From Papaver somniferum (taxonomy: Eukaryota; Streptophyta; Magnoliopsida; Ranunculales; Papaveraceae), in assembly GCF_003573695.1 (NCBI RefSeq), contig NW_020621936.1, positions 5,084,001-5,148,000 on the forward strand: DNA of 64,000 bases. The letters are read 5' to 3'. A model generated the notes under the pieces. It was not told where the DNA came from and did no database searches. It saw only the letters and a program-made list of their open reading frames with translations. Made by a program: the position numbers and the translations under genes. This document shows positions 23,399-34,059 of the stretch, in pieces; the first letter of the stretch is position 1; each line of letters starts with the position of its first letter.

Positions 23399-24014
23399 TG
23401 TTAGAGCATAGCTCGGTCGACCTCGCATGCGTTGCTATATCAAGCATGTTTGTCAATGTTAGTGATCAAAACTATGAGACTTGATTTCTAGCCTATTAGC
23501 TAAGTCTCGGACTAGGATAGGAAAAGTGCAGCTAAGCTCAAAAACTTCATGGAGATTCAACGACAACGACGAAGATCTACACAAAGAACCGTGGAACTTC
23601 ATCAACAAAAAGGTATGTGAAGACTTGAACTTATCTATCACTCAAAAGTCTATCTATTCTATCTCCTACTTCTTATGAGACAAAAGTCGTATGCTATATA
23701 GACTAGATCATACACATTTGATATTTCGAGCTGAGTATTCATTGCTTATCTTTTTCTCGAAATCATGTGTTGGTAAAGTGTTTCGCTTTGATCAGGTTTA
23801 TCTTCACCTAGTGACGAAAGTCATGAAAGGTTTCAATCACTTTGAGAATTGCTCTGACGGGAAATGGTCTGTGAATAACGGCTAGATAACGTCCTCTGAG
23901 AATATCTCAATGATTGGAATTAGAGTTTATATTACATAACCATGTATTCCTTGAACCGAAGTTTTCGAACTTTGTTGATCAAGAGAAATCGGAAGGATTG
24001 TGGAATTGGCTTGC

Positions 24015-24190
24015 CAAGTCCGCGAACTGATGGAAGTTCTCGACCGAGAATTTCTGCTGGGATTTCCAAAACTTGTTTGTGTGCTTAGTCCATGAACTCA
24101 GTCCGCGAACCTAGTCCGCGAACTGGCGGAAGTTCTCGACCCGAGAATTTATGTTGAGTTTGGAAAACTCAACCGATTGAACTTAAGTCC
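24015..24190 (+). repeat. U3 cluster of GTCCGCGAAC words and inverted repeats
   Basis: At least four GTCCGCGAAC words plus variants (GTCCATGAAC), interleaved with TTCTCGACCGAGAA (24037-24050) and TTCTCGACCCGAGAA (about 24133). The cluster recurs in every full LTR of the family, upstream of the TATA box, and may be an enhancer. Confidence 0.65.
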
Positions 24191-24667
24191 GCGAACTTGT
24201 TTGTGAGCTTAAGAGGTTATGATCTAAAGATGATCTCTGAACATGAAACATTAAATTACTAAGGAATGCTTTATGAAAACTGTGGCTATAATGTTCATGA
24301 GCCGATCCAATCGAATCGAATCATCTTTGTTTCAATTGTGTCTTGTGTAGTTACATAAGATCTCATAATAATTGAACAACTCTCTAACTAGTTCATTTGA
24401 GTCAATTGAACAAGCTATGGTGAAGAAGAACTAGGTTAATATGAATTACTCATATGGTTAACCTTTTGGGTTACTATGTTGAACCAACATACACGTACAC
24501 GTTTGGGAACGGTTTTCACAAACCCAGTAAACGTCTACCCAAGTGTGTGTGACGAGCTAAGTTTTCGATCTAACGGTTGAGAAATATTAGCTTGAATCTA
24601 AATCAGGTTTTCAGCTAACGGTGAATATGGATTGCTTTGTGACTAAGGCAAAACCCTTATTTGAAGA

Positions 24668-24677
24668 CTATATATAG
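24668..24677 (+). promoter_or_regulatory. TATA box of the E 5' LTR
   Basis: ACTATATATAGGAG is the LTR core promoter, with equivalents at about 15793 (D1), 39646 and 49549 (D2). In the solo LTR at about 27584 it is weakened to CTAAATATAGGG. Confidence 0.65.
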
Positions 24678-25817
24678 GAGACATCTAGCTTGAGCAAAAA
24701 CTTAATTCCCACACGACTGTGTGATACTAGTGCGCTCGCCAGAGTCGATTCTCCTTTAACCTTTGATTTTCTTCTCTAAAATCAGGTTAACGACTTAAAT
24801 ACTTCATTGGGATTGTGAAGCCAGACCGATACTACTTTTATCGTAGTTGTGTGATCTGATCTTGCATTTTCTATCGTACGAGTACAATATTTGATTGGCT
24901 TGAGATCTTGAGAGTTCTCCGATAGGAAAGATATAAAAAATAATCGCAAACGCCTTCGTATCATCGTTTGTGATTCCACGACATCTTGTTTCCCTAGTCG
25001 ATTGGGATTGTTGTGAGGTGATTGATTAATCTAGGTTGTTCTTCGAGAATATAAGACAGGATTATCAATTTGTTCCTGTTCACTTTGATTATTATCAAAA
25101 GACGGAACAAACTCTTTTAGGGTTTATCTGTGGGAGACAGATTTATCCTTTGATATACTTTTCTGTGTGAGACAGATTTGTTTATTGTTAAAGCCTGCGA
25201 TTTTGGGTCGTAGCAACTCTTAGTTGTGGGTGAGATCAGATAAGGGAATCAAGTACGTAGTATCCTGCTGGGATCAGAGGCGTAGGAGTTCAACTGTACC
25301 TTGGATCGGTGGGAGACTGATTGGGGTTCAACTATTGTCCAGTCCGAAGTTAACTTGTAGTAGGCTAGTGTCTGTAGCTGCTTAATACGGTGTGTATTCA
25401 ATCTGGACTAGGTCCAGGGGTTTTTATGCATTTGCGGTTTCCTCGTTAAAAAAACTTCTGGTGCCTGTGTTATTTCTTTTCCGCATTATATTTTTATATA
25501 ATTGAAATAATACAGGTTGTGCATTAAGATCATCAATTGGAAATCCAACCTTTGGTTGTTGATTGATATTTATTGATCCTTGGACATTGGTCTTTGGTAC
25601 CGTCCAAGTTATCTCTCTTTGATAAAGACTCGCAGATTTCTATTTTCTTGAGTAAAGATCAAATCGAGAGTTTGAGATATTAACTCCTTGAGATACTTTT
25701 TATCTAGATTGAGTCTGACTGTCTAGTTGATTCTCTAGCAAAGTATTTCGGAGTTAGTCCATACTGATTGCCTAATCGAATTATTGGGTGGTTTTGTTAG
25801 ACCCCCGCTTTTTCAAT

Positions 25818-25829
25818 TGGTATCAGAGC
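25818..25829 (+). other. E primer-binding site (initiator Met tRNA)
   Basis: TGGTATCAGAGC is a perfect complement of the initiator Met tRNA 3' end, two bases after the LTR. Confidence 0.9.
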
Positions 25830-25881
25830 AGGCAAACACGTTCAAGACCTAACATGTTTGTGTTTGTAGCGATCTGACTCT

Positions 25882-28800
25882 ATGGACAGAGGGGCTGTCT
25901 CTATTAACGTTCCACCAGTCTTCTATGGCTCTAATTACTTATGGTAAAAAATTTCTATGCAAGCTTTTCTTCAATCCCGTGATTTTCAATCATGGTTATA
26001 TGTTGTTAATGGCTATGATGCTCCCGTTTTGGCAGTCGGTGATGTATACGTTCCCAAACCTATTGGTGAATACACCGCTATTGGGATAGCTGTTGCAAAG
26101 CAAAATTCCGATGGTTTGAATGCTATCATACATGCCATTACCCCAAATCTTCAGCATCATGTGACAAACTGCACTAGATCTAAATATGCTTGGGATATCT
26201 TAGAAACCGTATTTGAAGGCAACTCCAGTGAAAATGATGCTAGGCTTGAAAACCTTAATTCCGATTGGGAGAACCTTCGTATGGAAGATGAAGAAACATT
26301 TGATGAGTTTAATCACAAAGTGTTAGAGCATAGCTCGGTCAATCTCGCATGCGTTTCTATATCAAACATGTTTGTCAATGTTAGTGATCAAAACTATAAG
26401 TCTTGATTTCTAGCCTATTAGCTAAGTCTCGGACTAGGATAGGAAAAGTGTAGTTGAGCTCAAGGACTTCATGGCGATTCAACGACAACAACGAAGATCT
26501 ACACAAGGAACCGTGGAACTTCATCAACAAAAAGGTATGTGAATACTTGAACTTATCTATCACTCAAAAGTATATCTATTCTATCTCCTACTTCTTATGA
26601 GACAAAAGTCGTATGCTATATAGACTAGATCATACACATTTGATATTTCGAGCTGAGTATTCAATGCTTATATTTTTCTCGAAATCATGTGTTGGTAAAG
26701 CGTTTCGCTTTGATCAGGTTTATTTTCACCTAGTGACGAAAGTCATGAAAAGTTTCAATCACTTTGAGAATTGCTCTGACGTGAATCGGTCTGTGAATAA
26801 CGGCTACATAGCGTCCTCTTAGAATGTCTCAATGGTTGGAATGAGAGTTTAGATTACATAACCATGCATTCCTTGAACCGAAGTTTTCGAACTTTGTTGA
26901 TCAAGAGAAATCGGTAGGATTTTGGAATTGGCCTTGCCAAGTCCGCGAACTGACGAAAGTTTTCATACCGAAAATTTCTGCTGGGATTTTCCAAAACTCG
27001 TTTGTGTGCTAAGTCCGCGAACCCAGTCCGCGAACTGGCGGAAGTTCTCGACCGAGAATTTCTGCTGAGTTTGGAAAATCAACCGATTGAACTTAAGTTC
27101 GCGAACTTGATTGTGAGTTTAAGTGGTTATGATCTAAAGATGTGCTCTGAACATGATACATTAAATTACTAAGGAATGATTTTGCAAACCGTGGCTATAA
27201 TGTTCATGAGACGATTCAATCGAATCGAATCATCTTTGTTTCAATTGTGTCTTGTGTAGTTACATGAGATCTCATAGAAATTGAACAACTCTTAATTAGT
27301 TCATTTGAAGTCAGTTGAACAAGTTATGGTGAAGAAGAACCAGGTTAATATGAGATGCTCATATTGTTAACCTTTTGGTTACTATATTGAACCAACATAC
27401 GCGTACACGTTTGGGCATGGTTTTCACGAACCCAGTAAACGTTTACCAAGTGTGTATGACAAGCTATGTTTTTCGATCTAACGGTTGAGAAATATTAGCT
27501 TGAATCTAAATCAGGTTTTCATCTAACGGTAAAGATGGATTGCTTTGTACCTAAGGAAAAACCCTGATTTGAAAGGCTAAATATAGGGCACTTCTAGCTA
27601 GAGCAAAACTTAATCCACACACGTCTGTGTGATACTAGTGCTCTCGCTAGAGTCGATCTCCATTAACCTTTGATTTTCTTCTCTAAAATCAGGTTAACGA
27701 CTTATAGACTTCATTGGGATTGTGAAGCCAGACCGATACTACTTTTATCGTAGTTGTGTGATCTGATCTTGCATTTTCTATCTTACGAGTACAATCGATT
27801 GATTGGCTTGAGATCGTGAGAATTCTCCGATAGGCAACATAAAGAAGTCACAAACATCTTCGTCTCACTGTTTGTGATTCCTCGATAATCCGCTTGTGTA
27901 ATCAGGAAGGATTATTGAGAGGTGATTGATTAATCTAGGCTGTTCTTCGGGAATATAAGACCGGAGTAATCAATTGGTTCATGTTACCTTGATTTCATAT
28001 ATGAAGACGGAACAAAACCTAGGGTTTATCTGTGGTAGACAAATTTATCCTTTGATAGACTTTTCTGTGTGAGACGGGTTTGTTTATTGTTAAAGCCTGC
28101 GATTTTGGGTCGTAGAAACTCTTAGTTGTGGGTGAGATCAGCTAAGGGAATCAAGTACGTAGCATCCTGCTGGGATCAAAGGCGTAGGAGTACAACTGTA
28201 CCTTGTATCAGTGGGAGATTGATAGGGGTTCAACTATAGTCAAGTCTGAAGTTAGTTTGCAGTAGGCTAGTGTATATATCGGCTTAATACAGTGTGTATT
28301 CAATCTGGACTAGGTCCCGGGGTTTTTCTGCATTTGCGGTTTCCTCGTTAACAAAATTTCTGGTGTTTGTGTTATTTCTTTTCCGCATTGTATTTTTATA
28401 TAATTGAAATAATACAGGTTGTGCGTTAAGATCATCAATTGGAAATCCAACCTTGGTTGTTGATTGATATTGATTGATCCTTGGATATTGGTATTTGGTA
28501 CCATCCAAGTTATCTCTCTTTGATAAAGACTCGCATATTTCTATTTGCTTGAGTAAAGATCAAATCGAGAGATTGAGATATAAAGTCTTTAATATATCTT
28601 TTTATTGATTGAGTCTGACTGTCTATTTGATTCTCATAAAAAGTATATTGGAGTTTGTACATACAGATTGCTAATCGAATTATTGGGTGGTGTTGTTAGA
28701 CCCCCGCTTTTTCACAAAGTGTCTGAAATTGTTAATGCATCTTTTGCGTTGGGTAAGACTATTCCTGAAAAGGACATTATGATGAAAATTCTCAGATCGC

Positions 28801-29837
28801 TGCCATATAGATACGATTCTAAGAAGCATGCCATCGTTGAGGGGAATAACCTCGATAATCTTTCCAGAAACACCTTGGTTGGAAATCTTAAGATCTTTGA
28901 CCATGAGCATACATCCAAAGTCGGTAAGGATGTTGCCTTTAAAGCACAGAAGAACACTAAGTTACTTGTCAAAGGTAAGAGTGTTCATGTCTCTGAGGAT
29001 GATCAGTCTAATGACGATTTTTCAGATGAAGATCTTGATAAATCAGTCTCCTTGATCACAAGACAGTTTATGGATCTTCTTTTGAAGAGAAGTAAACGGT
29101 TTTCAAGAGACAAACCTAGGTCATCAGACAAACCTCACGGTCGCATACCTCCTAAAAACAGGGATGCTGACGAGGCTGATGACGAGGACATGCCTCAGTG
29201 CTTTAAGTGTAAAGGTTTTGGCCATTTTGCTAATGAATGCCCAAATCTTAGAAAATACACTGGGAACAAAGGTCTAGATGTAACACTTGATGAGATGTCT
29301 GAAACATATGATTCCGATGAAGATAGGAAATCAAGTGTAGGGCTTCTTTGTGAAAACATCAATTTTCATACTTGTAGCATTACATATATCAACCTCGATG
29401 GGTTTGGAGAAGAAGAAGACCCAATAAAGCTGGAAGATTCGATTAACTCATCCTTTGGAAACTCTATTTGTGATGTTTCAGGATCTACTATGTGTTTAGC
29501 CGCTGTCGCACCACATATGCCTGAATATTATCCAAGTCTGACGTGCTCATTTTGTTCGATGAAGGGACACGAACTATCAAGGTGTTACAAGTACAAACGT
29601 CAAGTGAGGCACGCCAAAAAACTTCAACGAAGATCAAATCATCTAGCAAGAAAGCTTAAACTCGCTCAGAAGACTGCTGAGGTATGTAGGATTTTATCTT
29701 CGTTTAAGAAGCCAGTTTCCAAAGTAAGACCATTTGAGAAGAAAGTATGGTCGAATCGTTTTGATAAACAAAAGTCTGAAGTTTCCTCCCCTGAGGAAAA
29801 TGGTGGACAAATTGTTGTTCACCACAGCACAAATTAA
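25882..29837 (+). pseudogene. E gag (UBN2-type capsid, zinc knuckles), split by a solo LTR
   Basis: Capsid/nucleocapsid protein of the family. ATG 25882 opens a leader like that of D1, D2 and F; an FYGSNY-W motif is followed by an in-frame TAA at 25945-25947 and the UBN2-type capsid region (SWLYVVNGY, TRSKYAWDILE, DEETFDEFNHKV). At 26320 a solo LTR interrupts it; the frame resumes at 28715 with VSEIVNASFALG, ILRSLP and HAIVEG, then a linker rich in acidic residues and two zinc motifs: CFKCKGFGHFANEC (C-x2-C-x4-H-x4-C) and CSFCSMKGHELSRC (C-x2-C-x4-H-x4-C). A basic helical tail ends at TAA 29837. After this no pol follows, only noncoding DNA and a small ORF. Confidence 0.88.
26321..28714 (+). 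mobile_element. Solo LTR inside gag (2394 bp)
   Basis: Complete family LTR, TGTTAGAGCA to GCTTTTTCA, flanked by perfect CAAAG target copies (26316-26320, 28715-28719) that lie in the gag codons for HKV. No internal region; it arose by insertion of a whole element followed by LTR-LTR recombination. Confidence 0.95.
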
Positions 29838-30143
29838 TTGTGTTGATTGGTAAATCTTGTCTCATGTGCCTGGTCAAAAGAGACAAAATTGTAAACGCAC
29901 AGGCTTTAGGAAAGTGTTTTTTCTTAGGTTTGCTGTTTTCTGTCTATCAAATAAAAGAAAGGGTTATTATCGACAATTCTTCTCTTTATATGGTTTAGAG
30001 TTGAACGACCACAAACCTGTTTTTAGGTTTCAAACCCTACATTCCTTTTTCCTCCTTGATATCCCTTATATCTCAAGACTGCTTAATGAGATTGTGAATT
30101 CCATCCACAAAAATCAGTTGGTTATAACTGTTCTCAAAGGATT
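29838..30143 (+). other. Spacer between gag and extra ORF
   Basis: An open frame at 29857-30174 overlaps the next ORF but has no recognisable features; F has related sequence near 34230 (a shared TTCACC...AACACAAATT-A-TTG phrase). It is probably an untranslated or decayed coding part. Confidence 0.35.
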
Positions 30144-30503
30144 ATGTCTACGGAGAGAAAGGATTTCAACATGATTGTTAAGCCATCAATCAAGAAAAAA
30201 GAGAAATCTCCTGGTTCTAGGTCCTTGAAAAGAAAGAGGACAAGAAAGCCAAGTGTTGTACCTTCTAACTCTCATAAGTTTTCCGATGTTCTTGATGAGT
30301 TGAAGGAAGTAAGAAAGGAGATTCATGAAATAAAGGCTTTTGTTTTAAGATCTTTGGAAATTCAGAAAGCCCTGGTTCGACATAATCAGTCAAGACAGTT
30401 CGTTGATATTAACTACTATCTTCGCGAACCGTACATTCCAATGGCTGTTGACAACAAGGAGTTCGAGAATGATGCTGAATTTCTCAAGGATATTGTTTCC
30501 TAG
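30144..30503 (+). CDS. Extra ORF of element E, 119 aa, basic and helical
   Basis: Not a member of any family I can name. Residues 12-36 are very basic with a KRKRTRKP cluster that would serve as a nuclear-localisation or nucleic-acid-binding patch; residues 47-80 (ELKEVRKEIHEIKAF) look like a coiled coil. The tail is acidic (EFENDAEFLKDIV). It lies downstream of gag in the position where SIRE-lineage elements often carry additional or envelope-like ORFs, but no transmembrane segment is present, so an envelope role is unlikely. It is intact, unlike gag. Confidence 0.5.
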   Translation: MSTERKDFNMIVKPSIKKKEKSPGSRSLKRKRTRKPSVVPSNSHKFSDVLDELKEVRKEIHEIKAFVLRSLEIQKALVRHNQSRQFVDINYYLREPYIPMAVDNKEFENDAEFLKDIVS

Positions 30504-30984
30504 GATGTCTTCTTTTTGGTTTAGTTGGAAGAATAACTAGCATTTTGAATAGCGAAGATTGTGACTAGACATAGTTGTTTTGTTTTCATCTTTTTTGTTA
30601 TTTTTTAGGTTTTTGGTTTTAAAATTCTAAAAATATTTGGAGGATGTTTGTTATTGCAGAATTTTAATGGTTTGATATATCGCAATATTTTTATGGGATA
30701 TGTATTGTTTGCGTCCGTGAACTTGAAGGTCCCATATGTTGTCAAAAGTAAAGTCGTTCATGAATCGGTACGAGTATTGATGAAAAGTCGAATGAACTTT
30801 TGATATTTACAAAAGTTATGCTTATGCAGTTATTTATTTGATGGAAAATATGATGAAATCTTTTGTTTGACAAGGATGAAGTCTATTATGTCGTTATGCA
30901 TATAGTGATGGAAAATAGAATAGATCCTTGTATGTTATCCACGGTATTGATTTTCATTGATCCTTAATTTTTGTTTACCGTGAA
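30504..30984 (+). other. E noncoding region before the hairpin array
   Basis: T-rich, with no ORF; parts match 35250-35700 in F, showing that E and F share this 3' region. Confidence 0.5.
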
Positions 30985-31610
30985 GGCTCTATTGTGTATC
31001 TCATGTTGAGCACCTTACAACTAAGTCGATTAATTTTGGCTTGTTGGTTGTTCCATGAAATGCTATATGTTGAGCATTAGAAACTAATTAATCAACTTGT
31101 TTGGTTATTTAGTTTGTATTCCATAAGCTCTTCTTTCTTATATTGAGTACATGTATGGTTAAGGTTATCATGTATGATGAACTTAGTCGGGGTTCCATAA
31201 GTTCTCTTATGTTGAGCCCAAAAATAATTAAATTGATTACTTTGGTGATTAGTTTGGTTATTTGTATTCCAATTAGATTAATTATAGGTTCTCTTGTAGT
31301 TAATCTAGTTGAGTTTTCATATATTCCACAAGTCCTTGTGTTGAGTATATGAACGTCTATACTAATCATGTTCTTTTGGTTAATGTAGTCATATATTCTG
31401 TAAGGTTTTTCCTTATGTTGAGTATTTGAACGGTTAAGTTAGTTATCTCTGTATGATTAACTTAGTCGTAGCTCCGTAAGTTTACTTATGATGAGCACAT
31501 ATCAATTAAATTGATCACTTTTGTGGTTTGATTTAGTTGCGTATTTCAATTAAATTAATCATGGGTTTACTTGTGATTAATTTGGTCGAGTTTTGGATAT
31601 AGAAAATCAT
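30985..31610 (+). repeat. Degenerate tandem array of short hairpins (E)
   Basis: About eight or nine units of roughly 70-80 bp. Each has a small inverted repeat such as CCATAAG-TTCT-CTTATG followed by TTGAGC, then an ATTAAATTGATTA / GGTTATTTAGTTG stretch. Stem letters vary but pairing is largely kept (CCGTAAG-TTTA-CTTATG, CTGTAAG...CTTATG, CCACAAG-TC-CTTGTG). The same array is found in F. Confidence 0.7.
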
Positions 31611-31693
31611 TCCTATGGTTTTTGGTGTCCAATAAAAATCCTTCTTTTCTTTTGAAATTAAGGTCGCTCTTGTTGTTCTCTCGGGAATGACAT

Positions 31694-32348
31694 CAAATGG
31701 GGGAGAGTTCTTTTGAACTTGTGCTTAATGGTAATATCTTTCGGGGTGTGCGTCTGTGGAATTTTATAGGGGTTATCTTGTATCTTTAAACTCCTTGATG
31801 AATGCTGTTAGCTTCGGATATAAGATTGCATCTAAATTAAGTTGATGTGTATTCTTTCTTTTAGTCATGAAATGCCTCTTGTGGAAATTTCATTATGACC
31901 CCGTTCTTTTACCTTTGCCAATTTTATTGACAAAAAGGGGGAGAAATATTGTAGTTCACACTACAAATACATATGGTTTTCGGATCATTGTGTAAGGGGG
32001 AGTGGTTTCCATGATCGAGATGGAGTATTGACTTAGGGGGAGTGATACATATCACCATGGTATTATTGTTAAAGTCGTGATACAATTGGACTTTGATGTT
32101 TCATAATGATACTATGACACTGGATAATAATGATCGAGAATCTCGATTTCTCTCATTGTTATAGCTACGGATCTTCAACAACGGTGGTGCTAAACTTACA
32201 ACCTTTGGGATCATTGGAGTACTTGGAAGGACAAAGATTTCAAGGAACGTTGAAGATTAGACTATGGAATAGGAGACACTAAAGTTTATCTTTTTTGTAT
32301 TCCATATGTATTAATAGTTTTGTCACTAAAATTGACAAAGGGGGAGAT
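31694..32348 (+). promoter_or_regulatory. Polypurine tract of E and four upstream tracts
   Basis: The tract adjoining the 3' LTR is AAAGGGGGAGAT (32337-32348), the primer for plus-strand synthesis. Similar tracts lie at about 31694 (AAATGGGGGAGAG), 31932 (AAAAAGGGGGAGAAA), 31993 (TAAGGGGGAGTGG) and 32034 (TTAGGGGGAGTG). D1 and D2 have the corresponding set on the reverse strand. Confidence 0.75.
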
Positions 32349-33484
32349 TGTTATAGCATATCTCGGTCGACCTCGCATGCGTTGCTATATCAAGCATGTT
32401 TGTCAATGTTAGTGATCAAAACTATGAGTCTTGATTTCTAGCCTATTAGCTAAGTCTCGGACTAGGATAGCAAAAGTATAGCTAAGCTCAAGAACTTCAT
32501 GGCGATTCAACGACAACGACGAAGATCTACACAAGGAACTGTGGAACTTCATCAACAAAAAGGTATGTGAAGACTTGAACTTATCTATCACTCAAAAGTC
32601 TATCTATTCTATCTCCTACTTCTTATGAGACAAAAGTCGTATGCTATACACACTAGATCATACACATGTGACATTTCGAGATAAGTATTCAATGCTTATC
32701 TTTTACTCGAAGTCATGTGTTGGTAAAGCGTTTCGCTTTGATCAGGTTTATCTTCACCTAGTGACGAAAGTCATGAAAGGTTTCAATCACTTTGAGAATT
32801 GCTCTGACGTGAATCGGTCTGTGAGTAACGGCTACATAGCGTCCTCTTAGAATGTCTCAATGGTTGGAATGAGAGTTTAGATTACATAACCATGTATTCC
32901 TTGAACCGAAGTTTTCGAACTTTGTTGATTAAGAGAAATCAGAAGGATTGTGGAATTGGCTTGCAAAGTCTGCGAACTGACGGAAGTTCTCGACCGATGA
33001 TTTCTGCTGGGATTTCCAAAAATTGTTTGGAGTAGGCTAGTGTCTGTAGCGGCTTAATACAGTGTGTGTTCAATCTGGACTAGGTCCCGGGGGTTTTCTG
33101 CATTTGCGGTTTCCTCGTTACCAAAATTTGGTGTCTGTGTTATTTCTTTTCCGCATTATATTTTGTTATATAACTGAAATAATACAGGTTGTGCGTTGTT
33201 CAATCAATTAGAATATCCGACCTTTTGGTTGTTGATTTAAAATGATTGAAACTTGGATATTGGTCTTTGGTACCATCCAAGTTATCTCTCTTGTATTTAA
33301 TCGAGACTCGCAGTTTGCTTGAGTAAGTTTTAAATCGAGAGATAGAGATATAAACTCTTTGATATACTTTTTGTCTAGATTGAGTCTGACTTTCTAGTTG
33401 ATTCTCTAGAAAGGATATTGGAGTTTGTCCATACAGATTGCTAAGCGAAATATTGGGTGTGGTTGTTAGACCCCCGACTTTTCA
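32349..33484 (+). repeat. 3' LTR of E / 5' LTR of F, deleted (1136 bp)
   Basis: Family LTR ends are intact, but about 1.28 kb is missing at 33017-33020, joining the U3 ...AATTGTTTG to U5 ...GAGTAGGCTAGTG. The deleted part includes the TATA box. A TTTG match at both sides suggests a microhomology-mediated deletion. Confidence 0.85.
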
Positions 33485-33615
33485 ATTGGTATCAGAGCAG
33501 GAAAACACGTTCAAGACCTTATAAGTATGTGTTTGTAGCGATCTGACTCTATGGACAGTAGTGCTATCTCAATATATGCAACACCAGATCCAGAAATTGC
33601 AAAAAAATTTCTTCT

Positions 33616-34059
33616 ATGACTGATTTAATAAAATATGTTGAAGAAATTCTATTTAAACCTCCACCAGGTTTAAAATCCCTTGAAGTGTTTTCAGGGCTTG
33701 AAAAGAAGCTTGAGAGCTTATCTCTTGATGTTGAGTTATACCTCCAGAAAGAGCAAGAATCTCTTGACAGGCTAAATCAAGTTATGATGAACAATATTTA
33801 TGTTGAGGTTGATATTGATTTACTAATCTATGAGAGCAATGCTCCTCCTATGCATAATCCAATTAGTTGTAACAAACTAAACGAATTACAAGAGGAGTTT
33901 AAATCTCAGTCATTCGAGTGTATCATCTCAAAGCATGAATTGATTCGCTGCTCAATTCCTGATACTTCATATCAAGATAGCAGTATTGTCTTCTTTTATG
34001 AAGAAGCTAGGAAGTCTCTGTTTATCAAAAGAGTTTCCCTTCGCAGTACTAAAAACTAG
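33616..34059 (+). CDS. F ORF, 147 aa, replaces gag; unknown function
   Basis: I do not recognise it. The gag-type leader starting at ATG 33551 reads 22 codons and stops in a TGA that overlaps this ORF's ATG (ATGA at 33616-33619). The protein is acidic and helical (LEKKLESLSLDVELYLQKEQ at about residues 30-49), with no zinc knuckle and no pol motif. It stands where gag should be, so F is a non-autonomous variant carrying foreign or heavily altered sequence. Either a small frameshift separates leader and ORF, or translation restarts at the overlapping ATG. Confidence 0.5.
   Translation: MTDLIKYVEEILFKPPPGLKSLEVFSGLEKKLESLSLDVELYLQKEQESLDRLNQVMMNNIYVEVDIDLLIYESNAPPMHNPISCNKLNELQEEFKSQSFECIISKHELIRCSIPDTSYQDSSIVFFYEEARKSLFIKRVSLRSTKN

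Larger units (their letters stand above)
23399..25815 (+). repeat. 5' LTR of E (2417 bp)
   Basis: TGTTAGAGCA to CCCGCTTTTTCA, followed after AT by the primer site. It contains GTCCGCGAAC direct repeats and TTCTCG/CGAGAA inverted repeats (24015-24190), a TATA box near 24668 and a U5 phrase TTTGCGGTTTCCTCGTTAA. Confidence 0.9.
23399..33484 (+). mobile_element. Copia element E, gag-only, with split gag and short 3' LTR
   Basis: Forward element: 5' LTR 23399-25815, primer site 25818-25829, gag 25882-29837 (interrupted), extra ORF 30144-30503, hairpin-repeat region, polypurine tracts, 3' LTR 32349-33484. No protease, integrase, RT or RNase H sequence occurs anywhere in it. The 3' LTR is followed not by a target copy but by a second primer site and internal region (F), so E and F form a tandem LTR-internal-LTR-internal array. 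Confidence 0.85.

Noticed and set aside
23459..23641. A second recurring 60-aa ORF (also at 26381, 32409 and 40701)
   Set aside because: Same reason: a shadow of the first 250 bp of the LTR, with no independent support.
25818..25829. tRNA-like sequence at the primer sites
   Set aside because: Only the 12 bases complementary to a tRNA 3' end are present; there is no cloverleaf, so these are primer-binding sites and not tRNA genes.
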